Assembly (NCBI GenBank): GCA_963797485.1
Contig: CAWCPF010000003.1
Location: 930,001 to 994,000 of the forward strand
Direction: 5' to 3'
From: CAWAND01 sp963797485
GTDB taxonomy: Bacteria; Chloroflexota; Anaerolineae; Anaerolineales; E44-bin32
DNA: 64,000 nt
Shown one piece after another: positions 63,809-64,000 of this stretch. The notes under the pieces were generated by a model that worked only from the letters and a program-made list of their open reading frames with translations, ran no database searches and was not told the origin of the DNA. The first letter of the stretch is position 1; each line of letters starts with the position of its first letter. The position numbers and the translations under genes were made by a program.

Positions 63809-64000
63809 ATGGATGCCCTCACACTGGCGCGCCTGCAGTTCGCCCTCACGGCCACCTTCCATTTCTTTTTGGTGCCACTTACGCTCGGCCTGTCGCTGCT
63901 GGTGGCGTTGATGGAGACCCTGTACGTCGCCAAGGGCGACGAGTTGTATCTGCGCATGACGCGCTTCTGGGGCAAGCTGTTCGTGATCAACTTCGCCGTC
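63809..64000 (+). CDS. cydA: Cytochrome bd ubiquinol oxidase subunit I (N-terminal part)
   Basis: The gene runs off the right edge. The visible 64 residues begin MDALTLARLQFALTATFHFF, with the conserved haem-ligand histidine in TATFHFF, followed by LVPLTLGLSLLVALMETLYV. It would be the large haem-binding subunit of a high-affinity oxygen reductase. GGGGAGG precedes the ATG. Confidence 0.95.
   Translation, partial: MDALTLARLQFALTATFHFFLVPLTLGLSLLVALMETLYVAKGDELYLRMTRFWGKLFVINFAV

Noticed and set aside
1..64000. CRISPR arrays, insertion sequences, rRNA genes or a replication origin
   Set aside because: I saw no regularly spaced repeats, transposase-like protein, rRNA sequence or DnaA-box cluster in the window.

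Overview
The window is about 63% G+C and densely coded. Its gene families suggest an anaerobic or facultative member of the Chloroflexota, probably Anaerolineae: a MalK/MalF/MalG-type sugar importer, a lipoprotein binding protein, HypABCDEF, a PPi-type phosphofructokinase, and fused molybdenum hydroxylase subunits. The lineage is inferred from gene content, not from a marker gene. Most of the window is accessory sugar metabolism.

Layout. 1-2,400: a membrane protein fragment, an HD-domain protein and a CBS fragment. 2,400-10,800: phosphotransferase (PTS) unit 1, with enzyme I divergent from an HPr, a GntR regulator, a mannose/sorbose-type IIA/IIB/IIC/IID, a zinc alcohol dehydrogenase and a DhnA-type aldolase. 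10,700-15,300: a deleted flavin oxidoreductase, a two-gene xanthine dehydrogenase-like enzyme and an amidohydrolase remnant. 15,300-21,200: hypABFCDE with no hydrogenase beside it. 21,300-24,000: DsrE, TusA, ArsR and a flavoprotein. 24,000-25,600: two near-identical tRNA-Met genes flanking a HicAB toxin-antitoxin pair. 25,800-27,000: phosphofructokinase.

27,200-42,450: a sugar catabolic locus. A long leftward operon holds a Gfo/Idh dehydrogenase, a GntR regulator, a PfkB kinase, a two-subunit transketolase, a SAF-domain dehydrogenase, a TIM-barrel isomerase/epimerase, a complete ABC importer and a small membrane protein. Near-identical palindromes lie upstream of this operon and of a nearby fucose-isomerase-like gene, so both are probably one regulon. 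42,500-43,800: hemW. 43,800-48,700: a SorC regulator, an HPr and the three pyruvate dehydrogenase genes E1alpha, E1beta and E2, all leftward. 49,400-56,000, divergent from these: PTS unit 2, with GutM, split glucitol-type IIC/IIB/IIA, a second SAF-domain dehydrogenase, an aldolase-like protein and a second enzyme I. 56,200-64,000: tRNA-Pro, an M20 peptidase, a cyclase-family hydrolase, a DHDPS/HOGA-like aldolase, a FAD oxidase, the folate genes folK, folB, a pteridine-reductase-like SDR and folE, then the start of cydA behind a Rex-like operator.

The sugar units carry similar parts: own transporter, own regulator, and aldolase or transketolase chemistry feeding lower glycolysis. Each PTS unit has its own enzyme I and HPr. 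About 25 single-base indels interrupt 14 genes. They are mostly +1, several fall in homopolymers, and they concentrate between 46 and 58 kb. Each affected gene regains its family's normal length when they are corrected, so sequencing error is more likely than decay. Coordinates for those genes span the corrected gene.
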